From assembly GCA_903970165.1 (NCBI GenBank), contig CAJCHZ010000092.1:1-64000 (forward strand): DNA of 64,000 nucleotides, read 5' to 3'. A program made the position numbers and the translations under genes. Every line of letters begins with the position of its first letter. The first letter of the stretch is position 1. Source of the stretch: Betaproteobacteria bacterium. Its GTDB lineage: Bacteria; Acidobacteriota; Terriglobia; Acidiferrales; UBA7541. Below the pieces are notes generated by a model, which did no database searches, was not told where the DNA came from, and saw nothing but the letters and a program-made list of their open reading frames with translations. Positions 1 to 8,606 of this stretch are shown piece by piece.

Positions 1-1581
1 GTCGATGCCGTTCATCTCGTCAACGTACGCTTTGCCGCCCCAGTCGTTTACGATTTCGTCGGTGAATTTCTGCCCGTAACCTGTCGAGCCCCGCCGGTTG
101 ATCATGAGCGTGACGTAACCCGCCCCGGAAAATACTTGCTGGTTCCACCGGTAGCCCCACGCGTTCGACGACATGGTCTCCGGCCCGCCATGAAGCACCG
201 CCACCAGCGGATACTTTTTCGTTGCGTCAAAGTCCGGCGGCCGGATCATCATTGCTTGGACCTTTGTCCCTCCGGCTCCCTCGAACCAGAACGTTTCTGG
301 AGCGTTCATCTTCAGTGTCGCCAGGATCGCATCGTTGTGATGCGTAAGCTGCCGCACGCTGCTGCCGTCGCTCGACGCCACAAAAATCTCGGCGGGCATC
401 ATCAGGCTGGTGCGCTCAAACGCCATGGTCTTTCCGTCGCCGCTGAACGAAACGCTCAGGTTGTATGTATCCCCAACGATTTTTTTCGGCTCGGCGCCTG
501 CACGCGCCGCCATCTCGTAAATCGGCTGCTGCGTTTCATTTTCTGCAGTGAAATAAATGGATTTGCTGTCCGCCGACCACACCGCCTCATTTGCGCTGCG
601 GTCAAATCCTTCCGACAAATTTTCTATCTTTCCCGTTCCCCGGTCGTAGAGCATCACGCGCCAGCGATCCGATTCGTCCTCCGCAGTCAACTGCGCGTGA
701 TATGCAATATATTTTCCGTCCGGCGAGTACGCTGGAGCGCCATCAAATCCGGGCTGCGCGGTAATTTTCTTGATCTCTCCGCCCGCTACCGGCACCAAAA
801 ACAAATCCCCGTTTGTGCTGATGGCTTCCACCGGATCGGTCACCGCCGTAAAGCAAATCTCTTTCGAGTCCGGCGAAAAATCCATGTCCCCCGGGCCCCC
901 GCGCATATCCGGAGGCACATCGTAGTCCGCTCCAGCAGTCAGATCGCGGGGCGCCCCGCTGCCGTCCGCGGCTACCACGAACAGATGACTCCGTTTTCCT
1001 TCGTTCCAATGCGTCCAGTGCCGGTAAAGCAGATGCTCCGCAACGTGGGCCTTCACTTTGTCTTTTTCTTTTGCCGCGTCACGCGCGCTATTGCAGGCAT
1101 CGTCTTTGCAATCCGGATATACGCCCGAAGTAAATAAAATCGTCTTGCCATCCGGCGACCACTTCACAATGTCTGCCCCAGTGGAAAGCTGCGTCAACGG
1201 TTTCGCCTCGCCCCCGTCCATCGAAAGCAAGTACACCTGCGAATCCCCGCTTCGTGCCGACAAAAACGCAATCGTCTTGCCGTTCGGCGACCACACCGGC
1301 GACGAATCGTGCCCGCTCTGCGTCAATTGCAATGATGCTCCGCCGCCCGTTGGCACGATCCAGATATTGCTCTCGCCGCGATTCGCATCCATATCCGTCG
1401 TCGACACCGAATACACCACCCATTTGCCGTCCGGGGATATTTGCGCTTCCCCGACGCGGTGCATGCGAATCAAATCGTCGAACGTGATGGCGTGTTTCGC
1501 AGCCTCCTGCGCCCGAAGCGCACACTGGCTCGCAAGCACGGCAGCAATAAACAAACCGCTGCGGAAAATGGCTCGTTTCAT
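1..1581 (-). CDS. S9 family peptidase (prolyl oligopeptidase/DPP IV type), C-terminus beyond window
   Basis: Reading leftward from an ATG at 1581 (preceded by GGAGGA) gives 527 open codons to the window edge. A signal peptide (MKRAIFRSGLFIAAVLASQC..., ending near LRAQEA) is followed by repeated WSPDGK/FSPDSK-type beta-propeller blades and then the start of the alpha/beta hydrolase domain, with LHGGPET, WGYRWNQQVFSGAGYV, NRRGSTGYGQ and FTDEIVNDWGG near the end. These are hallmarks of family S9 exported dipeptidyl/oligopeptidases, which cut peptides after proline or other small residues in the periplasm. The catalytic Ser-Asp-His region would lie to the left of the window and cannot be checked. 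It runs in the same direction as the M61 peptidase upstream of it (stop at 1771) with a 189 bp gap, so the two may share transcription. Confidence 0.93.
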   Translation of the reverse strand, partial: MKRAIFRSGLFIAAVLASQCALRAQEAAKHAITFDDLIRMHRVGEAQISPDGKWVVYSVSTTDMDANRGESNIWIVPTGGGASLQLTQSGHDSSPVWSPNGKTIAFLSARSGDSQVYLLSMDGGEAKPLTQLSTGADIVKWSPDGKTILFTSGVYPDCKDDACNSARDAAKEKDKVKAHVAEHLLYRHWTHWNEGKRSHLFVVAADGSGAPRDLTAGADYDVPPDMRGGPGDMDFSPDSKEICFTAVTDPVEAISTNGDLFLVPVAGGEIKKITAQPGFDGAPAYSPDGKYIAYHAQLTAEDESDRWRVMLYDRGTGKIENLSEGFDRSANEAVWSADSKSIYFTAENETQQPIYEMAARAGAEPKKIVGDTYNLSVSFSGDGKTMAFERTSLMMPAEIFVASSDGSSVRQLTHHNDAILATLKMNAPETFWFEGAGGTKVQAMMIRPPDFDATKKYPLVAVLHGGPETMSSNAWGYRWNQQVFSGAGYVTLMINRRGSTGYGQKFTDEIVNDWGGKAYVDEMNGID

Positions 1582-1670
1582 CGCATTTCCTCCATGGACG
1601 TACGGTGGGTCACATTCCCCGTTGCGGAACTGGGGATAATGTCATGATTCGCGCACGATTCCAAGCGCGC

Positions 1671-1756
1671 TAATTTGGAATGCGGGAGCCCTGCTCCCGC
1701 TTTTGAGGTCATAACGCTACTATCACTCGCGCCATTGGAAACGCCATTCCAAATTA
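1671..1756. repeat. 86 bp nested palindromic element
   Basis: A perfect 12 bp inverted repeat, TAATTTGGAATG at 1671-1682 and CATTCCAAATTA at 1745-1756, encloses 62 bp. Inside lies a second perfect hairpin, GCGGGAGC/GCTCCCGC (1682-1689 and 1693-1700) with a 3 nt loop, followed by TTTT on the plus strand. The element fills the gap between the M61 stop and the S9 start. It could be a REP/MITE-like repeat, or in the minus transcript an attenuating structure between the two peptidase genes. A plain terminator for a plus-strand gene is unlikely since no plus-strand gene precedes it. Confidence 0.6.
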
Positions 1757-1770
1757 AAAATCCAGCCCGC

Positions 1771-3696
1771 TCAATCCACTGGCATCGGCACAGCCGCCGC
1801 TTTCATCCTCGCAATGTCACTCAACACATCAGGCTTCCCGTCGATCCGTTCCAAATGCGGATACCGCTCGCCGCCGTGATAGTCAATCTTGTACGTCCGG
1901 AAAAAATCTTCGTTCTCGATCAGCAATTCGATCGGCTCATGCGCCCCCCTCGCCTGCCGAATCGCTTCGCGCAAACCATCCGGATTCCATCTCCGCCCAT
2001 TCACGGCAATCAATTTCATTCCCGGCGCAATCCCGGCTTGCGCCGCAGGAGAACCCGGAATCACGTCGCTCAGCTCATCGCTCTCCTCGGTGCCAGGATC
2101 ATGCGCAATGAACCCTAGCGAATACTGAACGTCGGTCGTACGCGAGACCGCTTCCTCCGCCGCCTGGTGATCATTCATCGTGTCATCGTACGTAAGTCTC
2201 CATCCGCTGCTTTCCAGGCCACCTAGTGGCGCTCCAGGTCCGTGTGTGTTCAGTCGGTCAGTGAAAAATGTCCGCCAGTCGTACGGAGTTATAGTCTGCA
2301 ATGCGGCCACGACATCTTCAAACGTATACGGCACTATTTTTGGCCCGCTATTTTCGCCGCCATGAAATTTTCTGCAAAAATCGTCCAGCGAAGCCTTACC
2401 CTTGCTCTCCCGCCGGATAATCGTGTCCGCCTCCAGCCAGATCAGCGTGCCTTCATCGTAGTAGTCCACTCCGCGCCGCCACGATGATCCTTCCGCGCGC
2501 GCTCCATACAGCAGTTGCGCCGCAATCGCCGTATCCTGCAGGTTTCGCCACGTCCGCCCCGGACGCTCGTTCAAATACGCAGCCACGTAAGCAACGTTCT
2601 CCTGCAACTTCTCTGGCTTCCACAAACCGCTCCGCGCGGAAAGAATCGTGCCGTAATATTGCGTCAACCCCTCATACACCCACAGCAGTTCGCCCTTCAT
2701 CGCCGCCTGGTAATCCGGCGTCGCAAGCCCGGCCGGTCGCCGGTATTTTCCATTCCACGAGTGGAAAAATTCGTGCGGCAGCAAATCCGTCTGTGTTTCG
2801 AAAATCTCCGGTTCAAGCAGCGCCCGTTCCGGCATGCGATTGTCGCTGGACTCATTGTGCTCCACACCGTCCGTCGGCAAGTTGTCAGTCAACGTCAGCA
2901 GAAAGTCGTAACGCCGGTAATGTCTCGCCCCAAACAATGCCCCCGTCTCTGCAACGAGCTGCTTCCAGTGCCGGATTTCCTCGCGCGTCGCGATGACGGA
3001 AGCCCCGCTATCGCCCGCAATATGGATAAAGTGTTGCGGTTGCTGGCCCCTGGAAAGCTCGATCGTGAGGAAATGCGCTCCCGCAATCACGGGCGAGTCA
3101 ACCAAAGTGGTCAGTGTAGCCGGTAGAAACTGAATGCCCTCTGAAGATTCCTTTGCGACAGGCAGCGCAGTTCCAAATTTCCAACCCTCCGGCGCGCGCA
3201 AGCTCGCTTCAAACGTCAAATCGTCGCTTCGCGCTCCCTGAGGGTACAAAAGCACCATGTACCAGTTCAAAAGCGCCAGCTGCGCCGTTGCGGAGGGCGT
3301 CTCGTGCCCCACGCTTGCGCCTGTCGGCGAAAGATAATCCAGCGAAACTTCAAGTTCACTCCCGCCTTCCGGTATCTGGCAATGAAACGCGTACATGTCC
3401 GTATCATCGCGCCGCCATGCGATCTCTTTCCCGTTCACTCGAAAAATCAACCCAGTCAAATCCGCAATTGGCCCGACCGGCGCATGCTCTCCAGGAATCC
3501 ATTTCGGATAAACGAGCGTCAGCGGCCCCGCCGCCACTGGAAACGTTACCTTGGCATGAAAAACGTACTTCGCTGCGTCACGCAAATCCACGGCTAGTCG
3601 AATCGGCTTTTTCGCATCCTGCCCCTTCGCTGCTGCCGCTAAACAAAGGCACGACGCAATCGTCAGTAACGCCCACTGGGCAATGCGCTTTATCAT
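1771..3696 (-). CDS. M61 family glycyl aminopeptidase with C-terminal PDZ domain, exported
   Basis: 641 aa. Start chosen at ATG 3696 because GAGGAG precedes it and the next residues form a signal peptide (MIKRIAQWALLTIASCLCLAAAAKGQ); the frame is open further upstream but without signal-like sequence. An N-terminal beta-domain (about 30-230) precedes the gluzincin core with the zinc motif HEFFH at 308-312, followed by SWNGKYRRP and the third zinc ligand in LWVYEGLTQYYG (E341). A PDZ domain (about 540-620; GSPAAQAGIAPGM) ends the protein. This order is that of family M61. Likely a periplasmic aminopeptidase acting with the S9 enzyme downstream in the degradation of peptides. Confidence 0.93.
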   Translation of the reverse strand: MIKRIAQWALLTIASCLCLAAAAKGQDAKKPIRLAVDLRDAAKYVFHAKVTFPVAAGPLTLVYPKWIPGEHAPVGPIADLTGLIFRVNGKEIAWRRDDTDMYAFHCQIPEGGSELEVSLDYLSPTGASVGHETPSATAQLALLNWYMVLLYPQGARSDDLTFEASLRAPEGWKFGTALPVAKESSEGIQFLPATLTTLVDSPVIAGAHFLTIELSRGQQPQHFIHIAGDSGASVIATREEIRHWKQLVAETGALFGARHYRRYDFLLTLTDNLPTDGVEHNESSDNRMPERALLEPEIFETQTDLLPHEFFHSWNGKYRRPAGLATPDYQAAMKGELLWVYEGLTQYYGTILSARSGLWKPEKLQENVAYVAAYLNERPGRTWRNLQDTAIAAQLLYGARAEGSSWRRGVDYYDEGTLIWLEADTIIRRESKGKASLDDFCRKFHGGENSGPKIVPYTFEDVVAALQTITPYDWRTFFTDRLNTHGPGAPLGGLESSGWRLTYDDTMNDHQAAEEAVSRTTDVQYSLGFIAHDPGTEESDELSDVIPGSPAAQAGIAPGMKLIAVNGRRWNPDGLREAIRQARGAHEPIELLIENEDFFRTYKIDYHGGERYPHLERIDGKPDVLSDIARMKAAAVPMPVD

Positions 3697-3778
3697 GAAC
3701 AGGTTCTCCTCAATTTGCGCCTGGCTAGCATGATTGTTGGGCGCAGGCAGAAAATCAAGCCCGGTCGTATTCTGCGTT

Positions 3779-3860
3779 GTTCGGTTTTGTTCTGCGACGT
3801 TCGATCTGTTTGAGGTGTTCGATTTGTTCCGAGGTGCTCGGTTTGCGCCCCTGGTCCGTC
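3779..3860. repeat. Four imperfect 18-20 bp tandem repeats in a divergent promoter region
   Basis: Units beginning GTTCGGTTTTG (3779), GTTCGATCTG, GTTCGATTTG and GCTCGGTTTG follow each other with 18-20 bp period between the divergent M61 gene and aminotransferase. A TACAAT box (3873-3878) lies right after them, 15 bases before the aminotransferase ATG. The units are degenerate and the function is unknown; they may bind a regulator or be a decaying microsatellite. Confidence 0.4.
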
Positions 3861-3893
3861 CCTCGACTCTGCTACAATCCCTCCGAAACAAGC

Positions 3894-5243
3894 ATGCCAA
3901 ACCACTCCGCTCTCTTCCCGCGCGATTTTCACAAATCCTTTCCCGTTGCCGTTCGCGGCCAAGGCTCCTGGATTTTCACCTCTGACGGCCGCAAATTTCT
4001 TGACGCCCATGGCCAAGCTGCCGTCGTCAATATTGGCCACGGTGTACCTGAAATCGGGCGCGCCATGGCCGCGCAAGCTTCGCAAATCGCTTTTGCGCAA
4101 ACCTCGCAATTCCATACTCCCGTCGCGGAAAAACTCGCTGCACGGCTCCTCGCGCTGGCCCCGCCGAATTTCCAAAACGGCGGCCGCGTTTACTTCACCT
4201 CCGGCGGCTCCGAAGCCACCGAAACCGCCATCAAGTTGGTCCGCCAGTATTATCTGGACAAAGGCCTGTCTGAGCGTTATCGCATCATTTCGCGCCGCCA
4301 GAGCTATCACGGCAGCACCCTCGGCGCCATGACCGTCAGCGGCAATCTCATGCGCCGCGCTCCTTATCAACCCATGCTCGCCGAATGGGGACACATCGCC
4401 CCCTGTTTTTGCTACCACTGCCCATTCGAAAGAACATTTCCCGATTGTCATCTAGCCTGCGCCGATGATCTGGAAACCTTTCTCTCTGGCAATGGGGCAA
4501 GCTGCGCCGCAAACACCGCCGCAGCTTTTATTTTCGAGCCTGTCGTCGGCGCAACGCTAGGCGCCGCCGTACCGCCCGAAGGCTACGCCGCCCGCATCGC
4601 CGATATTTGCCGCAGGCACGGAATCCTTCTCATCGCCGACGAAGTCATGACCGGCATCGGCCGCACTGGTAAGCTTTTCGCCGTGCAGCACTGGGGCGTT
4701 GAGCCGGACATCATCCTCACAGGGAAGGGAATTGCCAGCGGCTACGCTCCCCTCGGCGCCGTTCTTGTCGCAGCCAATGTCGCCGAAGCCTTCGAACGCA
4801 GCCCCCGAGTTTTCCAGCACGGCTTCACCTATCAATCGCATCCCATCTCGGCAGCTGCCGCCAACGCCGTTCTCGACTATATCGAAGCGCACAATCTTTT
4901 CGCCCGCGTCTCGACAGCATCTGAAGCCCTGCGCGCCGCACTCGCCCCGCTTGCCTCGCATCCTCACGTCGGCGAAATTCGCGGTCTCGGCCTTCTCCTC
5001 GGCATAGAATTCGTCCGCGATAAACTCACTCGCGCCCCATTCGAACCCTCCCAAGCCATGGGCGAAAAAATTCGCGCCGCGGCCATGGAGGAAGGCGTTC
5101 TAACGTATCCAACGCAAGGCTGCGTCGACGGCGCTCGCGGTGATGAAATTCTCCTCGCTCCCCCTTTCATCATCACGCCAGAAGAATCCGCGCTCATCTC
5201 CAGCGCGCTCGCCTCTGCCCTCGCGAAAGTTTTTCCAAGCTGA
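3894..5243 (+). CDS. Class III PLP-dependent aminotransferase
   Basis: 449 aa, fold-type I. Start at ATG 3894 (MPNHSALFPRDFHKSF) because the homologous region begins there (FPVAVRGQGSWIFTSDGRKFLDAHG); the open frame upstream translates the tandem repeats and is not credible. Class III motifs: FTSGGSEATETAIKL, FEPVVGA, ADEVMTGIGRTGK with the PLP-binding Asp, and LTGKGIASGYAPLGAV with the Schiff-base lysine at about K278; QHGFTYQSHPISAAAA follows. Such enzymes move amino groups between omega-amino acids or diamines and 2-oxo acids; the substrate cannot be told from sequence. There is no clear Shine-Dalgarno, and a TACAAT -10-like box ends 15 bases before the ATG, so the message may be almost leaderless. 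Confidence 0.92.
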   Translation: MPNHSALFPRDFHKSFPVAVRGQGSWIFTSDGRKFLDAHGQAAVVNIGHGVPEIGRAMAAQASQIAFAQTSQFHTPVAEKLAARLLALAPPNFQNGGRVYFTSGGSEATETAIKLVRQYYLDKGLSERYRIISRRQSYHGSTLGAMTVSGNLMRRAPYQPMLAEWGHIAPCFCYHCPFERTFPDCHLACADDLETFLSGNGASCAANTAAAFIFEPVVGATLGAAVPPEGYAARIADICRRHGILLIADEVMTGIGRTGKLFAVQHWGVEPDIILTGKGIASGYAPLGAVLVAANVAEAFERSPRVFQHGFTYQSHPISAAAANAVLDYIEAHNLFARVSTASEALRAALAPLASHPHVGEIRGLGLLLGIEFVRDKLTRAPFEPSQAMGEKIRAAAMEEGVLTYPTQGCVDGARGDEILLAPPFIITPEESALISSALASALAKVFPS

Positions 5244-5414
5244 TGCTCCGCGATTTGTCAGCCCGCATCTTCCTTTTTCTAGGTGCACAATATTGCGATC
5301 CAATCTGGGTGGCCGGCACGGATGCAACGTCCAACCCATTTCCTTTGGACTGCGGCGGCCCGCACCGCTTTCCCTTCCCGAGCACAAACACAACGTTCCT
5401 AGGAGCGAAAAAAC

Positions 5415-6647
5415 ATGCTTAACTTTTCTCCAAGATTCTCTTCACGGATCAGGGTTCACGGATCACGGTTCACGAAATTCCTCTGCACCCTGGCCGCAAT
5501 CCTGCTCTCCCCAGCTCTCATCGCGGCGCAAACCGGCCCTCAAGAAAAGCCTCGCGCCCGCGATCTCGGCGTCCCCTTTGACGGCACACCTGGCCCGCTG
5601 AACGCCATCACCGATGTCCCCGGCGTCACCGTAGGCTACACCACGCTCATCTCCGGCGAAGGCAAACTACAAATCGGCAAAGGGCCGGTCCGCACCGGCG
5701 TCACCGCCATTCTTCCGCGCGGAAAAGACACCATGTCCAATCCCGTCTTCGCTGGCTGGTGGTCCCTCAACGGCAACGGCGAAATGACCGGCACAACCTG
5801 GGTGGAAGAATCCGGCTTTCTCGAAGGCCCTGTGATGATCACCAACACCCACAGCGTCGGCGTCGTTCGCGACGCCGTCATCCAATGGCGCGTCAACCAC
5901 GGTCAGCCCGACCCCACGGGCTACTGGTGGTCTCTTCCTGTTGTGGCCGAGACTTGGGACGGCTGGCTAAACGACATCAACGGTTTCCACGTCAAGCCTG
6001 AAGATGCCTTCCACGCCATTGACTCTGCCCACGCCGGCCCTGTCGAAGAGGGTAGCGTTGGCGGCGGTACCGGAATGATATGTAACGAGTTCAAAGGCGG
6101 CACCGGCACATCGTCTCGCAAATTCGAAACCAAAGGCGCCACCTACACCGTCGGCGTCCTCGTGCAGTGCAATTATGGTCGCCGTCCGAATCTCCGTGTC
6201 GCCGGCGTCCCCGTTGGCTTGGAAATTCCCGAGAACCCAGCGTACAGCTCGGCTTCTTTTGGCGAACTCGAACGTGGCTCCATCATCGTAGTAGTGGCCA
6301 CCGATGCCCCGCTTCTTTCCCACCAACTCAAGCGTCTCGCCCGACGCGTTTCCCTTGGCCTCGGCCGCGATGGCAGCACCTCCGGCAACGGCTCCGGCGA
6401 CATTTTCATAGCGTTCTCGACAGCCAACCCAGGCGCAGCCTCGCCCGACCACATGATCGATCTAAAGATGCTTCCCAACGACGAGCTCGAGTCCGTCTTT
6501 GCCGCCACTGTCCAGTCCACCGAAGAAGCGGTAATCAACGCCATGGTCGCCGCGGAAACGATGACCGGCATCGAAAATCATAAAGTAATCGCCCTGCCCC
6601 ACGAAAAACTCCGTGAAGTCCTGAGAAAATACAACCGCCTCAAATAG
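5415..6647 (+). CDS. P1/DmpA (S58) family peptidase, exported
   Basis: 410 aa, start ATG 5415 after AGGAGCG. The N-terminus contains a signal sequence (FLCTLAAILLSPALIAAQ). The body matches family S58: RDLGVPFDGTPGPLNAITDVPGV, ITNTHSVGVVRDAV, SVGGGTGMICNEFKGGTG and, at the autoprocessing site, ERGSIIVVVATDAPL with the predicted scissile Gly288-Ser289 bond; the Ser becomes the N-terminal nucleophile of the beta chain. SLGLGRDGSTSGNGSGDIF follows. DmpA-type enzymes are N-terminal nucleophile aminopeptidases that release L- or D-amino acids, some acting on beta-peptides. It is transcribed in the same direction as the aminotransferase 171 bp upstream. Codons 10-20 lie on a 14 bp tandem repeat (5441-5482). 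Confidence 0.93.
   Translation: MLNFSPRFSSRIRVHGSRFTKFLCTLAAILLSPALIAAQTGPQEKPRARDLGVPFDGTPGPLNAITDVPGVTVGYTTLISGEGKLQIGKGPVRTGVTAILPRGKDTMSNPVFAGWWSLNGNGEMTGTTWVEESGFLEGPVMITNTHSVGVVRDAVIQWRVNHGQPDPTGYWWSLPVVAETWDGWLNDINGFHVKPEDAFHAIDSAHAGPVEEGSVGGGTGMICNEFKGGTGTSSRKFETKGATYTVGVLVQCNYGRRPNLRVAGVPVGLEIPENPAYSSASFGELERGSIIVVVATDAPLLSHQLKRLARRVSLGLGRDGSTSGNGSGDIFIAFSTANPGAASPDHMIDLKMLPNDELESVFAATVQSTEEAVINAMVAAETMTGIENHKVIALPHEKLREVLRKYNRLK
5441..5482. repeat. 14 bp tandem repeat inside the signal-peptide coding region
   Basis: TTCACGGATCAGGG (5441-5454) is followed by TTCACGGATCACGG (5455-5468) and a degenerate third unit starting TTCACGAAAT (5469). The repeat codes for the n-region of the DmpA signal peptide (RIRVHGSRF). 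Confidence 0.6.
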
Positions 6648-6730
6648 ACTTGACGTAAATTGCGCGGTGCGGCGACGCGTGTCGCAAGGTTATTTTCCAC
6701 AGCCGATTCGAATTGGCTCCAAAGTAACTC

Positions 6731-6760
6731 TTGACATTTAGTTAACCTTCACGGTAATAT
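6731..6760 (+). promoter_or_regulatory. Consensus sigma-70 promoter before the amidohydrolase
   Basis: TTGACA at 6731-6736 and TAATAT at 6755-6760, spacer 18 bp. Transcription would begin near 6767, so the first possible start codon (GTG 6766) would sit at or just outside the 5' end of the message. Confidence 0.65.
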
Positions 6761-6765
6761 TCCGG

Positions 6766-8460
6766 GTGGCTTTCATCCAGCAAACCCGCCTCCTGTTGCA
6801 GGCTCTTTTGCTACGCCTCCCCCCAACTAACCTAACCCCTTTAGGATCAACACCTCCAGGCCATCCCACAAGTGTTGATTCTAAAGAACTTACGTCAAAT
6901 CTAACTCCTTTAAATGCAACACTTACAAAAAAACAGGGGGGAGGGCCTACTCTCGCCACTCGCTTAGCCCGAGCTTCGAGCGGCCCCCCGTTACTCGCCA
7001 CTCGGCACTCGTCACTCGCCACTTCCTCAGTCCTAATCCTCTTAGCTCTCACGCTGGTCGGCTGCTCCGCGCCACACACCCCTACACTCGCCATAATCCA
7101 CGCCACGGTTATCGACGCCACCGGCGCCCCTCCCCGCCAAGACTCCACAGTCCTCATCGAAGGCCAAAAAATCACTGCTATCGGCCCGTCCGCCTCCATC
7201 TCCTTCTCCAACAGCACCCCCACCCTGGATGCCACCGGCAAATTCCTCATCCCGGGCCTAGTCGACTCCCACGTTCACCTGACCGGCGCCTCCGAACCCA
7301 CCGGCAGCCGCGACTTCATCCTCCCGCTCCTCCTGGCCAACGGCATCACCACGGCCCGCGACATGGGCGGCGATCTCGACTCTCTGAAAACTCTCCGCCA
7401 CGAGATTGACTCCGGCAAACTGCAGGCGCCTCGAATCTTCTTCGCCGGACCCTATTTAGATGGCGACCCGCCGTTCTTCCAGCCTTCGCTCGTCGTCACC
7501 AACGCCACGCAGGCCGCCGATGATGTCCACTCTCTCACCTATCGCGGCGCTGACTTCATCAAAGTCCAATCTAATCTCAGCCGTGCAGCCTATTTCTCCA
7601 TTGCCGAAGTCTGCCGCCGAGAGCACATCACGTTCGTAGGCCACGTCCCCGACCACGTCACCGCCGGCGAAGCTTCCGACGCCGGTCAAAAAAGCATCGA
7701 GCATCTGACATGCGTCCTCCGCGCCTGTTCCAGTGATGAGCCATCTCTCATTCGCAAACAATTCGCCTCTGCTCCCAAGCACTCCACCAACGTTCAATCC
7801 GCCAATCGCGAGCTCAACTGGCAGCGGCAGCTTCTCGACACCTATTCCGACCAGCAAGCTTCCGCGCTGATCCAAAAATTTCTCGGCAATCGCACGTGGC
7901 AGGTTCCCACGCTAATCCTTCTCCGCAATGACGCCTTTCCCACGCCCGAAACCGATCCCTCCCACGACCCGCGCCAAAAGTACATTCCCACTCATGTCCT
8001 CCAAAATTGGCGGAAAGGGACGGAAGACCGCGACAAGGGCGCTACGCCGGATGAATTCACTCTTCGCGCGAACCTCATGCAGGCATCATTGCGGATCGTC
8101 GCGAAAATGCGCGCCGCAGGTGTGGGCATCCTCGCGGGCACAGACACCACGGCCCCTTACGTTTTCCCCGGTTCCAGCCTGCACGAAGAGCTCGCCCTTC
8201 TCGTCGAAGCGGGCCTCACCCCAATGCAAGCCCTGCAAGCAGCAACAAAACTTCCCGCCGAATTCCTCGGCAAATCGCAAACACAAGGCACCATCGAGCC
8301 AGGCAAGCTGGCCGACCTTCTCCTCCTCGACGCCAATCCCCTCGTCGACATCCACAACACCCAAAAAATAAACTCCGTAATCCTCCTTGGCCAACTCCTC
8401 GACCGCCCCAAACTTGACGCCATCCTGGACTCCGTCGAGCGCTTCGCCAAAACACACTGA
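6766..8460 (+). CDS. Amidohydrolase family lipoprotein (start uncertain)
   Basis: Up to 564 aa. The core is a metal-dependent amidohydrolase: VIDATGAPPRQDSTVLIEGQKI, PGLVDSHVHLTG (first metal ligands HxH), a mid-domain FVGHVPDH and IEHLTCV, then ILAGTDTTAPYVFPG (metal-binding Asp) and the C-terminal composite domain AADLL-like GKLADLLLLDANPL. A lipobox (LALTLVGC) lies about 97 residues from the GTG at 6766. No ATG, GTG or TTG occurs in frame between 6946 and the lipobox; the upstream candidates are GTG 6766 and TTGs at 6796 and 6808. The stretch in between is a dispersed hairpin repeat (6840-6945) and CACTCGCC-type simple sequence, so the repeat seems to have been inserted into the 5' end. 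Substrate unknown; imidazolonepropionase/prolidase-like members hydrolyse cyclic amides or dipeptides. Confidence 0.85.
   Translation: MAFIQQTRLLLQALLLRLPPTNLTPLGSTPPGHPTSVDSKELTSNLTPLNATLTKKQGGGPTLATRLARASSGPPLLATRHSSLATSSVLILLALTLVGCSAPHTPTLAIIHATVIDATGAPPRQDSTVLIEGQKITAIGPSASISFSNSTPTLDATGKFLIPGLVDSHVHLTGASEPTGSRDFILPLLLANGITTARDMGGDLDSLKTLRHEIDSGKLQAPRIFFAGPYLDGDPPFFQPSLVVTNATQAADDVHSLTYRGADFIKVQSNLSRAAYFSIAEVCRREHITFVGHVPDHVTAGEASDAGQKSIEHLTCVLRACSSDEPSLIRKQFASAPKHSTNVQSANRELNWQRQLLDTYSDQQASALIQKFLGNRTWQVPTLILLRNDAFPTPETDPSHDPRQKYIPTHVLQNWRKGTEDRDKGATPDEFTLRANLMQASLRIVAKMRAAGVGILAGTDTTAPYVFPGSSLHEELALLVEAGLTPMQALQAATKLPAEFLGKSQTQGTIEPGKLADLLLLDANPLVDIHNTQKINSVILLGQLLDRPKLDAILDSVERFAKTH
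6840..6945 (+). repeat. Dispersed hairpin repeat, copy 1
   Basis: Arms TTTAGGATCAACACCT (6840-6855) and AAGTGTTGATTCTAAA (6870-6885) form a long hairpin; further on are GCAACACTTACAAAAA (from 6916) and a G-rich GGGGGGAGGG. The same series of blocks in the same order occurs on the minus strand at 38686-38793. CACTCGCCAC-type sequence follows in both. The copy lies upstream of the amidohydrolase lipobox, in gene orientation. Confidence 0.8.
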
Positions 8461-8606
8461 GCCGCCGATGCGCACAACGCGCCCACAAATTTCATTTCGA
8501 TCGGATTCACTTCACGCAAGAATTTCTAGGATACAGCCGTGCGGACGATCTTCTCGGCTCTTCTCTGTGACCTCTCCGAACTCTGTTTTAAAACAAACCC
8601 GCCACT

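Noticed and set aside
3777-3893. N-terminal extension of the aminotransferase
   Set aside because: It translates tandem repeats and lacks similarity to class III enzymes; ATG 3894 fits the family start.
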